Origin: JACKII01 sp965222315
GTDB taxonomy: Bacteria; Pseudomonadota; Alphaproteobacteria; Bin95
Direction: 5' to 3'
DNA length: 64,000 nt
NCBI GenBank assembly: GCA_965222315.1
Contig: OZ244951.1
Location: 4,650,001 to 4,714,000 of the forward strand
Part shown: positions 17,907-25,388 of the stretch, piece by piece
Layout: the number at the start of each line of letters is the position of its first letter
Numbering within the stretch: position 1 is the first letter of the stretch
Made by a program: the position numbers and the translations under genes
The notes under the pieces: generated by a model
Told to the model about the DNA's origin: nothing
The model's input: the letters and a program-made list of their open reading frames with translations, nothing else
Database searches by the model: none

Positions 17907-18006
17907 TCTACATTCCTCTACATTTATCGACAAAAATCGACATTCTGGGCCAAAAATGTCGATGTCGGGTTTAGGTCATGTAGATGCGATGTAGACCCAA
18001 TGTAGA
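17907..18006. repeat. Helically phased heptamer element, copy A
   Basis: The left arm has TCTACAT, TCTACAT, TCGACAA and TCGACAT starting at 17907, 17917, 17927 and 17937 (exact 10-bp steps). A central dyad follows: ATCGACATT (17936-17944) pairs perfectly with AATGTCGAT (17955-17963). The right arm has ATGTCGA at 17956, then ATGTAGA at 17978, 17989 and 18000 (steps 22, 11, 11). It lies between convergent genes (MFS exporter and phoH). The same architecture recurs, inverted, at 56593-56693. No known family was recognised. Confidence 0.85.
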
Positions 18007-18122
18007 TGCTTTAGCGTTGCGCGTTTTATCGCCGAAGTTTCCTCCGCGGGGGAGGTATCGGAGAACCCTACAGCGGCGCGGTTAAGGGCGGGCTAAGGGC
18101 CCGCCCTCTGCCGCAATTCGCC

Positions 18123-18920
18123 CTACAAAAGCTCCAGCATTTCCGCGACGAGCGGGTGGCGGACCACATCGTCATTGGTCATTTGCACCACCGCAGCACC
18201 CTCCAGAACGTCCAGACGCTCTGCAATATCGGCCAGGCCCGAGAGGCCCGGCAGCAGGTCGCTTTGCTGCGGGTCGCCGGTCACCACCATGGTGGAATTC
18301 CAGCCGAGCCGCGTCAGCAGCATCTTAATCTGCGCATAGGTGCAGTTTTGCGCTTCGTCCACCACCACGAACGCATTGTTCAGCGTCCGCCCCCGCATGT
18401 AAGCGACCGGCGCTATCTCTATCGTCCCGTCGTTCATTAGCGTTTTCAGCCGCTTGCTGCCGAGCCGCTCGCCCAGCGCGTCGAACAGCGGGCGCAGGTA
18501 GGGGTCGAGCTTGTCCTCCAACGCGCCCGGCAGAAAGCCAAGCTTTTCGCCCGCTTCCACAGCCGGCCGGGTCAGCAAGATGCGGTTGATGGCACCTTTC
18601 TCCAGCGCCTCCACCGCAGCGGCTATGGCCAGGTAGGTCTTGCCGGTGCCGGCCGGGCCGATGGCGAAGGTCAGGGCGTGTTGTTCCAGCGCTTCCATCA
18701 GCACGCGCTGGTTCTCGCTCATGGGCCGGACATGGCGCACATAACGGCGGTCGCGCTGCTTGTCGAGTTGATCGAGCGGGTCCCATTCCGAACCGTCACG
18801 GCCTTTGCCATGCCTCGGATTGTTGCCGTTTTGGGCCAGGAAACGGGTTTCCAGAAACTCCTGATGCTGGCGGACTTCATCCAGATGGGTAACGGCCTGT
18901 TTGGCGGCTTTCCGGCCCAT
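18123..18920 (-). CDS. PhoH family ATPase
   Basis: 265 residues from ATG 18920, preceded by AGGAGAG. It contains a P-loop (GPAGTGKTYLA), the PhoH signature LLTRPAVEAGEKLGFLPG, a Walker B-like VVVDEAQN and the sensor VVTGDPQQ. PhoH proteins are RNA-helicase-like ATPases, some joined to PIN ribonucleases; the exact role is unsettled. The short N-terminal extension (about 70 residues) and the absence of a neighbouring ybeY distinguish it from the PhoL type. It is transcribed alone toward copy A of the phased repeat. Confidence 0.85.
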   Translation of the reverse strand: MGRKAAKQAVTHLDEVRQHQEFLETRFLAQNGNNPRHGKGRDGSEWDPLDQLDKQRDRRYVRHVRPMSENQRVLMEALEQHALTFAIGPAGTGKTYLAIAAAVEALEKGAINRILLTRPAVEAGEKLGFLPGALEDKLDPYLRPLFDALGERLGSKRLKTLMNDGTIEIAPVAYMRGRTLNNAFVVVDEAQNCTYAQIKMLLTRLGWNSTMVVTGDPQQSDLLPGLSGLADIAERLDVLEGAAVVQMTNDDVVRHPLVAEMLELL

Positions 18921-19540
18921 TTATTGACTCTCCTGCTGGGGGTTGTCGATGTTGAGGCAACAAAAATGCCGCCGGGCAGGGAGCCGGGCGGCAGCGGGAT
19001 CAAACGGATTTTTGCGGGTAGCGAGCCCTTGCCGGCGTGTAGGTCCAGCCAGAGGCGGGCACGCAAGCTGAAAGTCAGCTATCATCGGGTCACAAGCGGG
19101 CAAACACCGTCCCTTTTTATCCGTATGATAAGACTATCAAGCGTCGGGATTCGGGCGCTGTCCAGCCGCGAAACATGAAGCTTTGATGACCGGCACCGCG
19201 GCCAGACAGCCTGGTGCCGCCGCCATCGCCAAGTCCATTGAGGCCATCCACCCGTTCACCACCTACATAACGGGCGCGCCGCACCGGATCGGCTATCTGG
19301 AAAAGCCCCTCCGGCTAATCCGTAGCCATGAGGACGTCGCTCTTTAACAGGGCAGCAGGTTGTGGCTTGGTACGAGGCTACGGTAGGGGACTGATTAGCG
19401 GCCAATCATCATGATTAATTTTTAATCAAACGCTCATTTCAATTTCTCAGTGTGCAAAAATTAGGCATTGAAGTTTCCATCGCTCAATCGCCGTCGCATA
19501 ACCTATTGTCCCTAAGACATTAATTGGAGAAGATGCATTT
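18921..19540. other. 620-bp region between phoH and the urt promoter
   Basis: No intact gene was seen. It holds the phoH upstream region, a short plus-strand fragment resembling the end of a polysaccharide deacetylase (19186-19347), and then an AT-rich stretch (about 19395-19540) directly upstream of the sigma-54 promoter, where activator sites for the urea operon would be expected. GTGCAAAAATTAGGCA near 19451 is a weak NtrC-like candidate. Confidence 0.5.
19186..19347 (+). pseudogene. Remnant of a polysaccharide deacetylase C-terminus
   Basis: A 53-codon frame from ATG 19186 encodes a segment with HPFTTYITGAPHRIGYLEK followed by LRLIRSHEDV. In PuuE/HpPgdA-type polysaccharide deacetylases the C-terminal part carries a similar HPF...G.PHR..YLE...HE.V pattern. 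The rest of the domain, including the metal-binding residues, is missing. No ribosome site is evident. It is probably a decayed gene end; a chance resemblance cannot be excluded. Confidence 0.4.
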
Positions 19541-19556
19541 TGGCACGCACCTTGCT
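19541..19556 (+). promoter_or_regulatory. Consensus sigma-54 promoter of the urea/urease operon
   Basis: TGGCACGCACCTTGCT is a full match to TGGCAC-N5-TTGCW. It lies 40 bp upstream of the urtA ATG, with transcription expected near 19568 and a ribosome site AGAAGGAG at 19577-19584. This makes in-frame codons upstream of 19568 unusable as starts. It indicates NtrC-type activation under nitrogen limitation. Confidence 0.85.
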
Positions 19557-19595
19557 TCTTTTTGGCATCATCACCAGAGAAGGAGCATTCCGCTC

Positions 19596-20891
19596 ATGCC
19601 ACTTTCACGAACACTCCGCAAAATGACCATCGTTGGGGCATCCGCCGCCGCGATGCTCGTAAGCCAAGCGGCGACTGCCGCCGAAACGATCAAAGTTGGC
19701 GTCTTGCATTCGCTCTCCGGTACCATGGCCATCAGCGAAACCACGCTGAAAGACGCCATGCTGATGCTGATCGCCGACCAGAATGCCAAGGGCGGCCTGC
19801 TGGGCAAGCAGCTTGAGCCGGTTGTCGTCGACCCCGCCTCGAACTGGCCCTTGTTCGCCGAGAAGGCCCGCGAACTCATCACCCAGAACGAGGTCGATGT
19901 GGTGTTCGGTTGCTGGACCTCCGTCTCCCGCAAATCCGTTCTGCCGGTATTTGAAGAGCTGAACAGCATGCTGTTCTATCCGGTGCAGTACGAGGGCGAA
20001 GAAAGCTCCCGCAACGTGTTCTACACCGGAGCCGCGCCAAACCAGCAGGCCATTCCGGCGGTGGAATACCTGATGAGCGAAGACGGCGGCAGCGTCGAGC
20101 GCTGGGTGCTGGCCGGCACGGATTATGTTTACCCGCGCACGACCAACAAAATCCTCGAGTCCTTCCTGAAGCAGAAGGGCGTCGCGGCTGAAGACATCAT
20201 GATCAACTACACGCCGTTCGGTCACGCCGACTGGCAGACGATCGTGGCCGACATCAAAGCCTTCGCGTCCGAAGGCAAGAAGACCGCCGTGGTCTCCACC
20301 ATCAACGGCGACGCCAACGTGCCGTTCTACAAGGAACTGGCGAACCAGGGCATCGATGCGACCGACGTGCCCGTGGTGGCGTTCAGCGTCGGTGAGGAAG
20401 AGCTTGCCGGTATCGACACCACCAACCTGGTCGGCCACCTCGCCGCCTGGAACTACTTCATGAGCGTCGATACCTTCGAGAACGAGGAATTCATCGCGAA
20501 GTGGCATGACTTTATCGGCGACGAAACCCGGGTCACCAACGACCCGATGGAAGCGCATGCGATCGGCTTCCAGATGTGGGTGCAGGCGGTCCAGCAGGCC
20601 GGCACCACCGACGTGGATGCCGTCCGCCAGGCCATGTACGGCCAGACGGTGCGCAGCCCCTCCGGCTTTGACGTGGTCATGAACACCAACCACCACCTGT
20701 CCAAGCCGGTTCTGATCGGTGAGATTCAGGAAGACGGCCAGTTCGAAATCGTGTCTGCGACTGACACCGCGATCGTCGGCGACGCCTGGACCGACTACCT
20801 GCCGGAAAGCGCGAAGCTGACCGCCGACTGGACCTATCCCTGGGTCTGCGGCAACTGCGAAAAGCCGAAATTCGGCCCGGTGACCAACTAA
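19596..20891 (+). CDS. urtA: Urea ABC transporter substrate-binding protein
   Basis: 431 residues from ATG 19596, selected because AGAAGGAG precedes it and the sigma-54 start lies just upstream. The signal peptide ends near ATAAETIKVG. The mature protein is a type I periplasmic binding protein of the UrtA/AmiC class (VGVLHSLSGTMAISE, DPASNWPLFAEKARELI, VVFGCWTS, FYPVQYEGEE). UrtA binds urea in the periplasm and delivers it to UrtBC. A strong hairpin after the stop (20900-20958) separates it from urtB, consistent with higher expression of the binding protein. Confidence 0.95.
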   Translation: MPLSRTLRKMTIVGASAAAMLVSQAATAAETIKVGVLHSLSGTMAISETTLKDAMLMLIADQNAKGGLLGKQLEPVVVDPASNWPLFAEKARELITQNEVDVVFGCWTSVSRKSVLPVFEELNSMLFYPVQYEGEESSRNVFYTGAAPNQQAIPAVEYLMSEDGGSVERWVLAGTDYVYPRTTNKILESFLKQKGVAAEDIMINYTPFGHADWQTIVADIKAFASEGKKTAVVSTINGDANVPFYKELANQGIDATDVPVVAFSVGEEELAGIDTTNLVGHLAAWNYFMSVDTFENEEFIAKWHDFIGDETRVTNDPMEAHAIGFQMWVQAVQQAGTTDVDAVRQAMYGQTVRSPSGFDVVMNTNHHLSKPVLIGEIQEDGQFEIVSATDTAIVGDAWTDYLPESAKLTADWTYPWVCGNCEKPKFGPVTN

Positions 20892-20899
20892 CCATCTAA

Positions 20900-20958
20900 G
20901 AGAGAGCGGGTGCCGGTCCCCGGATCGCCTAGCGCGCTGCCGGGGGCCACGCCTCTCC
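20900..20958 (+). terminator. Strong intercistronic hairpin after urtA
   Basis: GAGAG with CCGGTCCCCGG (about 20901-20923) pairs with CCGGGGGCC and CCTCTC (about 20940-20957); the core GGTCCCCGG/CCGGGGGCC stem has one G-U pair. Only CTCTT follows, so it is likely a partial terminator or 3'-end protector that sets the ratio of urtA to downstream messages. Confidence 0.55.
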
Positions 20959-21036
20959 TCTTGGCAATATCTTTCATTTGTCCCTTTTCGAAACGCTCTC
21001 CGCCCAAAGAACGTCAAAAACCAAGCGAAGCAATCA

Positions 21037-22647
21037 ATGCGCCAGTTACTAGGATTCCTTGCCATGCTGCTGGTGTTTGCAGCGGGATCGGCCTTCGCCG
21101 GCCCGCTGGAAGACACCGCGGCAAAGCTGCCGGACGGCAGTTACAGCGACCGCATCGCGGTCATCGAGGAGATCGCCGCCCTTGGCGACCCGAAAGCGAT
21201 CCCCCTCCTCGAAGCCCTCGGCGGTGGCGATCTGCACGTCCGGGAGACTGACGGCCGCCTCGTCGTCCGCACCCGCGAGGGCAGGACTTACCTTGCCTTC
21301 GATCCGATTTCCGGCGAGGCGTTGGGCGAAATCGGCCGGCGCGACTCGGACAAGATCAGGGTCAACAATCGTGTCCGCGGCGTCATTGCCGAGGCCCTTA
21401 CGCAAATCCGTCTGCTGAGCGCGGACCCGGCCGTTCGCAGGGCCGCTGCCGAGGAGGCAAAAGATTACGGTTCTGCCGGCATGCTGGCCCGCCTGCGCAC
21501 CGCCCTGGAGGCGGAGCAGGTGCCGGACGTCAAGGCGGCTATTCAGTCGGCCCTGATCGCGGCGGAGTTAGCGGCCGGTACGCCGGAAGAGCGCATTGCT
21601 GCGATCGAACGGCTTTCCGGGAGCCTGGACCCCGCGGTCCGCGCCCTGCTGGGCGAAGTCGCCTTCGACGACGAGGCCGACCAAGAGGTTCGCGCCGCCG
21701 CGGAAAAAGCCATTGAAAAGATCGAGAGCCAGCGCGCCTGGCTGGACGCCGGCCTCGCCGTGTTCCAGGGCGTCTCGCTCGGCTCCATCCTGCTGCTGGC
21801 CGCCATCGGCCTCGCCATTACGTTCGGCGTCATGGGCGTCATCAACATGGCCCACGGCGAGATGATCATGCTCGGCGCCTACGCCACCTTCGTGGTACAG
21901 GAGGCGTTCCGCACCTTCCTGCCGCCCTCCGTCTTCGATCTCTACCTGATCGCCGCCATTCCGGTGGCCTTCATGGTGGCCGCGGTCGTCGGCATGGCGA
22001 TGGAGCGGAGCGTGATCCGCTACCTCTACCACCGCCCGCTGGAGACCCTCCTGGCCACCTGGGGCATCAGCCTGATTTTGCAGCAGGCAGTGCGCAGCGT
22101 GTTCGGCGCCACCAACCGGGAGGTCGCCAATCCCAACTGGATGAGCGGCGGCTTTGAGATCATCGGCGGCGTGGTCCTGACCTATAACCGGCTCTGCATC
22201 ATCGTCTTCTGCCTGATCGTGCTGTCCCTTGTGCTGCTGGTCCTGCGCAAGACCCATTTTGGCCTGGAGATGCGGGCCGTCACCCAGAACCGCAGTATGG
22301 CGCGGACCATGGGGATCGACTCCAGCCGAGTCGATGCCCTGACCTTCGGCCTCGGTTCCGGCGTTGCCGGTATTGCGGGCGTGGCGCTCAGCCAGGTCGG
22401 CAATGTCAGCCCGAACCTGGGCCAGCTTTATATCGTCGACAGTTTCATGGTCGTGGTCTTCGGCGGGGTCGGCAATCTGGCCGGCACGTTCGTCGCCGCC
22501 ATGAGCCTCGGCGTCCTCAACAAATTCATGGAGCCCGTCGCCGGTGCGGTGCTGGGCAAGGTGGTCGTCCTCGTGCTGGTGATCCTGTTCATCCAACGCC
22601 GCCCGCGCGGCCTCTTCGCCCTCAAGGGCCGGTCGGAGGAGGCCTGA
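21037..22647 (+). CDS. urtB: Urea ABC transporter permease UrtB
   Basis: 536 residues. A signal peptide and a periplasmic domain of about 215 residues, with HEAT-like helical repeats (residues about 25-235), precede a LivH-type permease domain (GLAITFGVMGVINMAHGEM, YHRPLETLLATWGISL, FVAAMSLGVLNKFMEP). The long N-terminal periplasmic part is typical of UrtB and distinguishes it from branched-chain amino-acid permeases. With UrtC it forms the membrane channel for urea. The start of urtC is 3 bp after the stop. Confidence 0.95.
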   Translation: MRQLLGFLAMLLVFAAGSAFAGPLEDTAAKLPDGSYSDRIAVIEEIAALGDPKAIPLLEALGGGDLHVRETDGRLVVRTREGRTYLAFDPISGEALGEIGRRDSDKIRVNNRVRGVIAEALTQIRLLSADPAVRRAAAEEAKDYGSAGMLARLRTALEAEQVPDVKAAIQSALIAAELAAGTPEERIAAIERLSGSLDPAVRALLGEVAFDDEADQEVRAAAEKAIEKIESQRAWLDAGLAVFQGVSLGSILLLAAIGLAITFGVMGVINMAHGEMIMLGAYATFVVQEAFRTFLPPSVFDLYLIAAIPVAFMVAAVVGMAMERSVIRYLYHRPLETLLATWGISLILQQAVRSVFGATNREVANPNWMSGGFEIIGGVVLTYNRLCIIVFCLIVLSLVLLVLRKTHFGLEMRAVTQNRSMARTMGIDSSRVDALTFGLGSGVAGIAGVALSQVGNVSPNLGQLYIVDSFMVVVFGGVGNLAGTFVAAMSLGVLNKFMEPVAGAVLGKVVVLVLVILFIQRRPRGLFALKGRSEEA

Positions 22648-22650
22648 CCG

Positions 22651-23814
22651 ATGGAAACCTCCCGCCAACCGCTGCTCAGCCAGGCAGGCTGGGCCCGTTT
22701 CATGGTGTGCCTGTTCGTTGCCGCGATCTGCGTGCCCGCGCTCAATCTGGCCGTCGATCCGTCCTCCAACGCCCACATCCCCGACTATCTGATCCCGCTG
22801 CTCGGCAAGTATCTGTGTTTTGCCCTGCTGGCCGTTTCCCTTGATCTGGTATGGGGCTATGCGGGCATTCTCTCCCTTGGTCACGGTGCCTTTTTCGGGC
22901 TGGGCGGCTATGCCATGGGGATGCACATGATGCGCGCCATCGGCGACCGGGGTGTCTACGGCAACCCGGACCTGCCGGACTTCATGGTATTCCTGAACTG
23001 GCAGGAGCTGCCCTGGTACTGGTGGGGCTTCGACCAGTTCGGCTTTGCCGTCCTGATGGCCTTCCTCGTGCCGGGCCTGCTGGCCTTTGTCTTCGGCTGG
23101 CTGGCCTTCCGCTCGCGCATCACCGGCGTCTATTTCTCGATCATCAGCCAGGCGATGGTGTTCGCGCTGATGCTGGCCTTCTTCCGCAACGATTTCGGTT
23201 TTGGCGGCAATAACGGCCTGACCGACTTCAAGGACATTCTCGGCTTTGAACTGTCCGACACCCGCACCCGCATGGCGCTCTATATGCTTAGTGTGCTGGC
23301 GCTGGCGGGCGGCTACCTGCTCTGCCGCTTTATCGTCACGTCCAAGCTGGGCCGAGTGATGCTCGCGTTGAAGGATGCAGAGCCGCGGGTGCGCTTCTTA
23401 GGCTACCGCCCGGCCAATGCCAAGGTTGTGGCCTTTACCGCCTCCGCCATGCTGGCCGGTATTGCCGGCGCGCTCTACGTGCCGCAGGTCGGCATCATCA
23501 ATCCCAGCGAGTTTTCGCCCGCCGTCTCCATCGAAATCGCCATCTGGGTGGCAATCGGCGGCCGCGGTTCGCTCTATGGCGCGATCTTCGGGGCAGTGCT
23601 GGTTAACCTCGCCAAGTCCTACCTCACCGGCGTCGCGGCGGAGACCTGGCTGTTCTTCCTCGGCGCGCTGTTCATCTTCGTGACCCTGTTCCTGCCTGCC
23701 GGGTTCGTCGGCCTGGCAAAGGAAACCCGCAAGATCGGCGACTGGCTCGACCCCAAGCGAAGACAGGCCGAAGCAGCAGCCGCGGCAGAGGCGGAGGGCC
23801 AGCGCAATGGCTAA
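22651..23814 (+). CDS. urtC: Urea ABC transporter permease UrtC
   Basis: 387 residues, a LivM-type permease with about 10 membrane segments and the family motifs VSLDLVWGYAGILSLGHGAF, NDFGFGGNNGLTDFKD and GRGSLYGAIFGAVLVNLAKS. It pairs with UrtB in the urea importer. Its last 8 bases overlap urtD, so the two are probably translationally coupled. The C-terminus is an Ala/Glu-rich tail (AEAAAAAEAEGQRNG). Confidence 0.95.
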   Translation: METSRQPLLSQAGWARFMVCLFVAAICVPALNLAVDPSSNAHIPDYLIPLLGKYLCFALLAVSLDLVWGYAGILSLGHGAFFGLGGYAMGMHMMRAIGDRGVYGNPDLPDFMVFLNWQELPWYWWGFDQFGFAVLMAFLVPGLLAFVFGWLAFRSRITGVYFSIISQAMVFALMLAFFRNDFGFGGNNGLTDFKDILGFELSDTRTRMALYMLSVLALAGGYLLCRFIVTSKLGRVMLALKDAEPRVRFLGYRPANAKVVAFTASAMLAGIAGALYVPQVGIINPSEFSPAVSIEIAIWVAIGGRGSLYGAIFGAVLVNLAKSYLTGVAAETWLFFLGALFIFVTLFLPAGFVGLAKETRKIGDWLDPKRRQAEAAAAAEAEGQRNG

Positions 23815-24550
23815 CCAAGAGCACCTTTACCTCGACAATGTCACGGTCAGCTTCGATGGCTTCAAGGCGCTGAACGCCCTTTCCCTGACCGTAGAGCATG
23901 GCGAATTGCGCTCTATCATCGGGCCGAACGGCGCGGGCAAAACCACCATGATGGACGTCATTACGGGCAAGACCCGGCCCGACACCGGCACCGTGCGTTT
24001 CGAAGGGCGGCGCGACCTGACCAAGCTGGACGAGCCCGCCATTGCCCTGTTGGGTATTGGCCGAAAATTCCAGAAGCCGACCGTATTCGAAAACCTGACC
24101 GTGTTCGAGAACCTGGAACTGGCGGCCAAAGCGAGCCGGAATGCCCTGATCTGCCTGTTCGCCCGCCTGTCCGGCGAGCAGAAAACCAGGATAGAAGAGA
24201 CGCTAGCCACCATCCGCCTGGGTGACCGGCGGCATGACCTGGGCGGGGACCTCAGCCATGGCCAGAAGCAATGGCTGGAAATCGGCATGTTGCTGATCCA
24301 GGACGCAGAACTGCTGCTGCTGGATGAGCCCGTTGCCGGCATGACCGACGCGGAAACGGAGCAGACTGCCGAACTGATCCACACGCTCAAGGGCGACCAC
24401 ACGCTGGTGGTGGTGGAGCACGACATGGCTTTCGTCCGGGCGCTGGGCGCCAAGGTGACCGTGCTGCACGAGGGCAGCGTACTCGCCGAAGGCTCCATCG
24501 ACCACGTCCAGGCCGACGAGCGCGTCGTCGAAGTGTATCTGGGGAGGTAG
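23807..24550 (+). CDS. urtD: Urea ABC transporter ATP-binding protein UrtD
   Basis: 247 residues, a LivG-type ATPase: Walker A GPNGAGKT, signature DLSHGQKQWLEI, Walker B LLLLDEPVAGM, and H-loop VVVEHDMAF. LSHGQ instead of LSGGQ is usual in UrtD. It forms the nucleotide-binding dimer with UrtE. The start overlaps urtC by 8 bp. A nested-palindrome repeat (24577-24670) fills most of the 142-bp gap to urtE. Confidence 0.95.
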   Translation: MANQEHLYLDNVTVSFDGFKALNALSLTVEHGELRSIIGPNGAGKTTMMDVITGKTRPDTGTVRFEGRRDLTKLDEPAIALLGIGRKFQKPTVFENLTVFENLELAAKASRNALICLFARLSGEQKTRIEETLATIRLGDRRHDLGGDLSHGQKQWLEIGMLLIQDAELLLLDEPVAGMTDAETEQTAELIHTLKGDHTLVVVEHDMAFVRALGAKVTVLHEGSVLAEGSIDHVQADERVVEVYLGR

Positions 24551-24576
24551 GGGTGACTGGAAGCAATCAAACCCAT

Positions 24577-24670
24577 CTCATCCTGAGTAGCGCTCGGAAC
24601 GGGCGCGTATCGAAGGGGCAGATCGCAAAAGACCCTTCGATACCCCAGCTTCGCTGGCTGCTCAGGATGA
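24577..24670. repeat. Nested palindromic repeat between urtD and urtE
   Basis: The outer arms TCATCCTGAGTAGC (24578-24591) and GCTGCTCAGGATGA (24657-24670) are complementary apart from one G-T pair. The inner arms are GTATCGAAGGG (from 24607) and CCCTTCGATAC (24633-24643). The same CATCC(T/C)GAGTAG ... GTATCGA(A/G)GGGG ... layout recurs at 27233-27345 and 37507-37617. It lies inside an operon, so it will form a large hairpin in the mRNA. Confidence 0.85.
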
Positions 24671-24692
24671 AATTGAAACTGGCAGGTGCCCC

Positions 24693-25388
24693 ATGCTGAC
24701 CGTCGAAAACCTGCACCTCCACTATGGCGCATCGCACATCCTGCGTGGTGTCTCCCTCGAAGCGAAACCCGGCGAAGTCACCTGCATCATGGGCCGGAAC
24801 GGCGTCGGCAAGACCTCGCTTTTGCGCGCCATTCTGGGGCTGCATCCCGCCAGCGATGGCCGAATCGTCTGGGACGGCAAGGAGGTGACCGGCATGGCGG
24901 CGCACCGGCGGGCCAAGGCCGGTTTTGCCAACGTTCCCCAGGGCCGGGACATCTTTCCGCGCCTGACGGTGGCGGAGAACCTGCGCACCGGTTTCGGCGC
25001 GGCCCCCGCCGGCCAGAAATTCGTGCCGGACAGTGTCTTCGAACTGTTCCCGGTACTGAAGGAAATGCTGGCTCGCCGCGGCGGGGACCTTTCCGGCGGG
25101 CAGCAACAGCAGCTCGCCATTGCCCGCGCCTTGGTGATGCGGCCCAAGCTGCTGGTGCTGGACGAGCCCACCGAAGGCATCCAGCCTTCCATCATCAAGG
25201 ACATTGGCCGCGTCATCGCCGACTTGGCAGCGGCGGGCGAGATGGCCATCATCCTGGTCGAGCAATATTTCGAATTCGCCCGCGATCTGGCCGACCGTTT
25301 CGCCGTGATGGACCGCGGCGAGGTTGTCGTCTCCGGCGTGCGTGGAGAAATGGACGAGGCCAGTGTACGCCGAACACTTACCGTCTAG
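24693..25388 (+). CDS. urtE: Urea ABC transporter ATP-binding protein UrtE
   Basis: 231 residues, a LivF-type ATPase with Walker A GRNGVGKT, signature LSGGQQQQLAIARAL, Walker B LLVLDEPTEGIQPSI and H-loop ILVEQYFEFA. GRNGVGKTSLLRAILG and EGIQPSII are characteristic of UrtE. It partners UrtD in powering urea uptake. The end overlaps the probable start of ureD by 26 bp, tying transport to urease assembly. Confidence 0.95.
   Translation: MLTVENLHLHYGASHILRGVSLEAKPGEVTCIMGRNGVGKTSLLRAILGLHPASDGRIVWDGKEVTGMAAHRRAKAGFANVPQGRDIFPRLTVAENLRTGFGAAPAGQKFVPDSVFELFPVLKEMLARRGGDLSGGQQQQLAIARALVMRPKLLVLDEPTEGIQPSIIKDIGRVIADLAAAGEMAIILVEQYFEFARDLADRFAVMDRGEVVVSGVRGEMDEASVRRTLTV

Noticed and set aside
17907..18006. 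CRISPR-like or plasmid-origin iterons
   Set aside because: Units are 7 bp at 10-11-bp steps without spacers, and no rep or cas gene is adjacent, so neither a CRISPR array nor a typical replication origin fits.
19524..19595. Upstream extension of urtA
   Set aside because: These codons lie upstream of or across the sigma-54 promoter and its start site, and the signal peptide begins at 19596.
21568..22926. 452-codon minus-strand frame opposite urtB
   Set aside because: His/Gln/Gly/Asp-rich antisense shadow of the permease.
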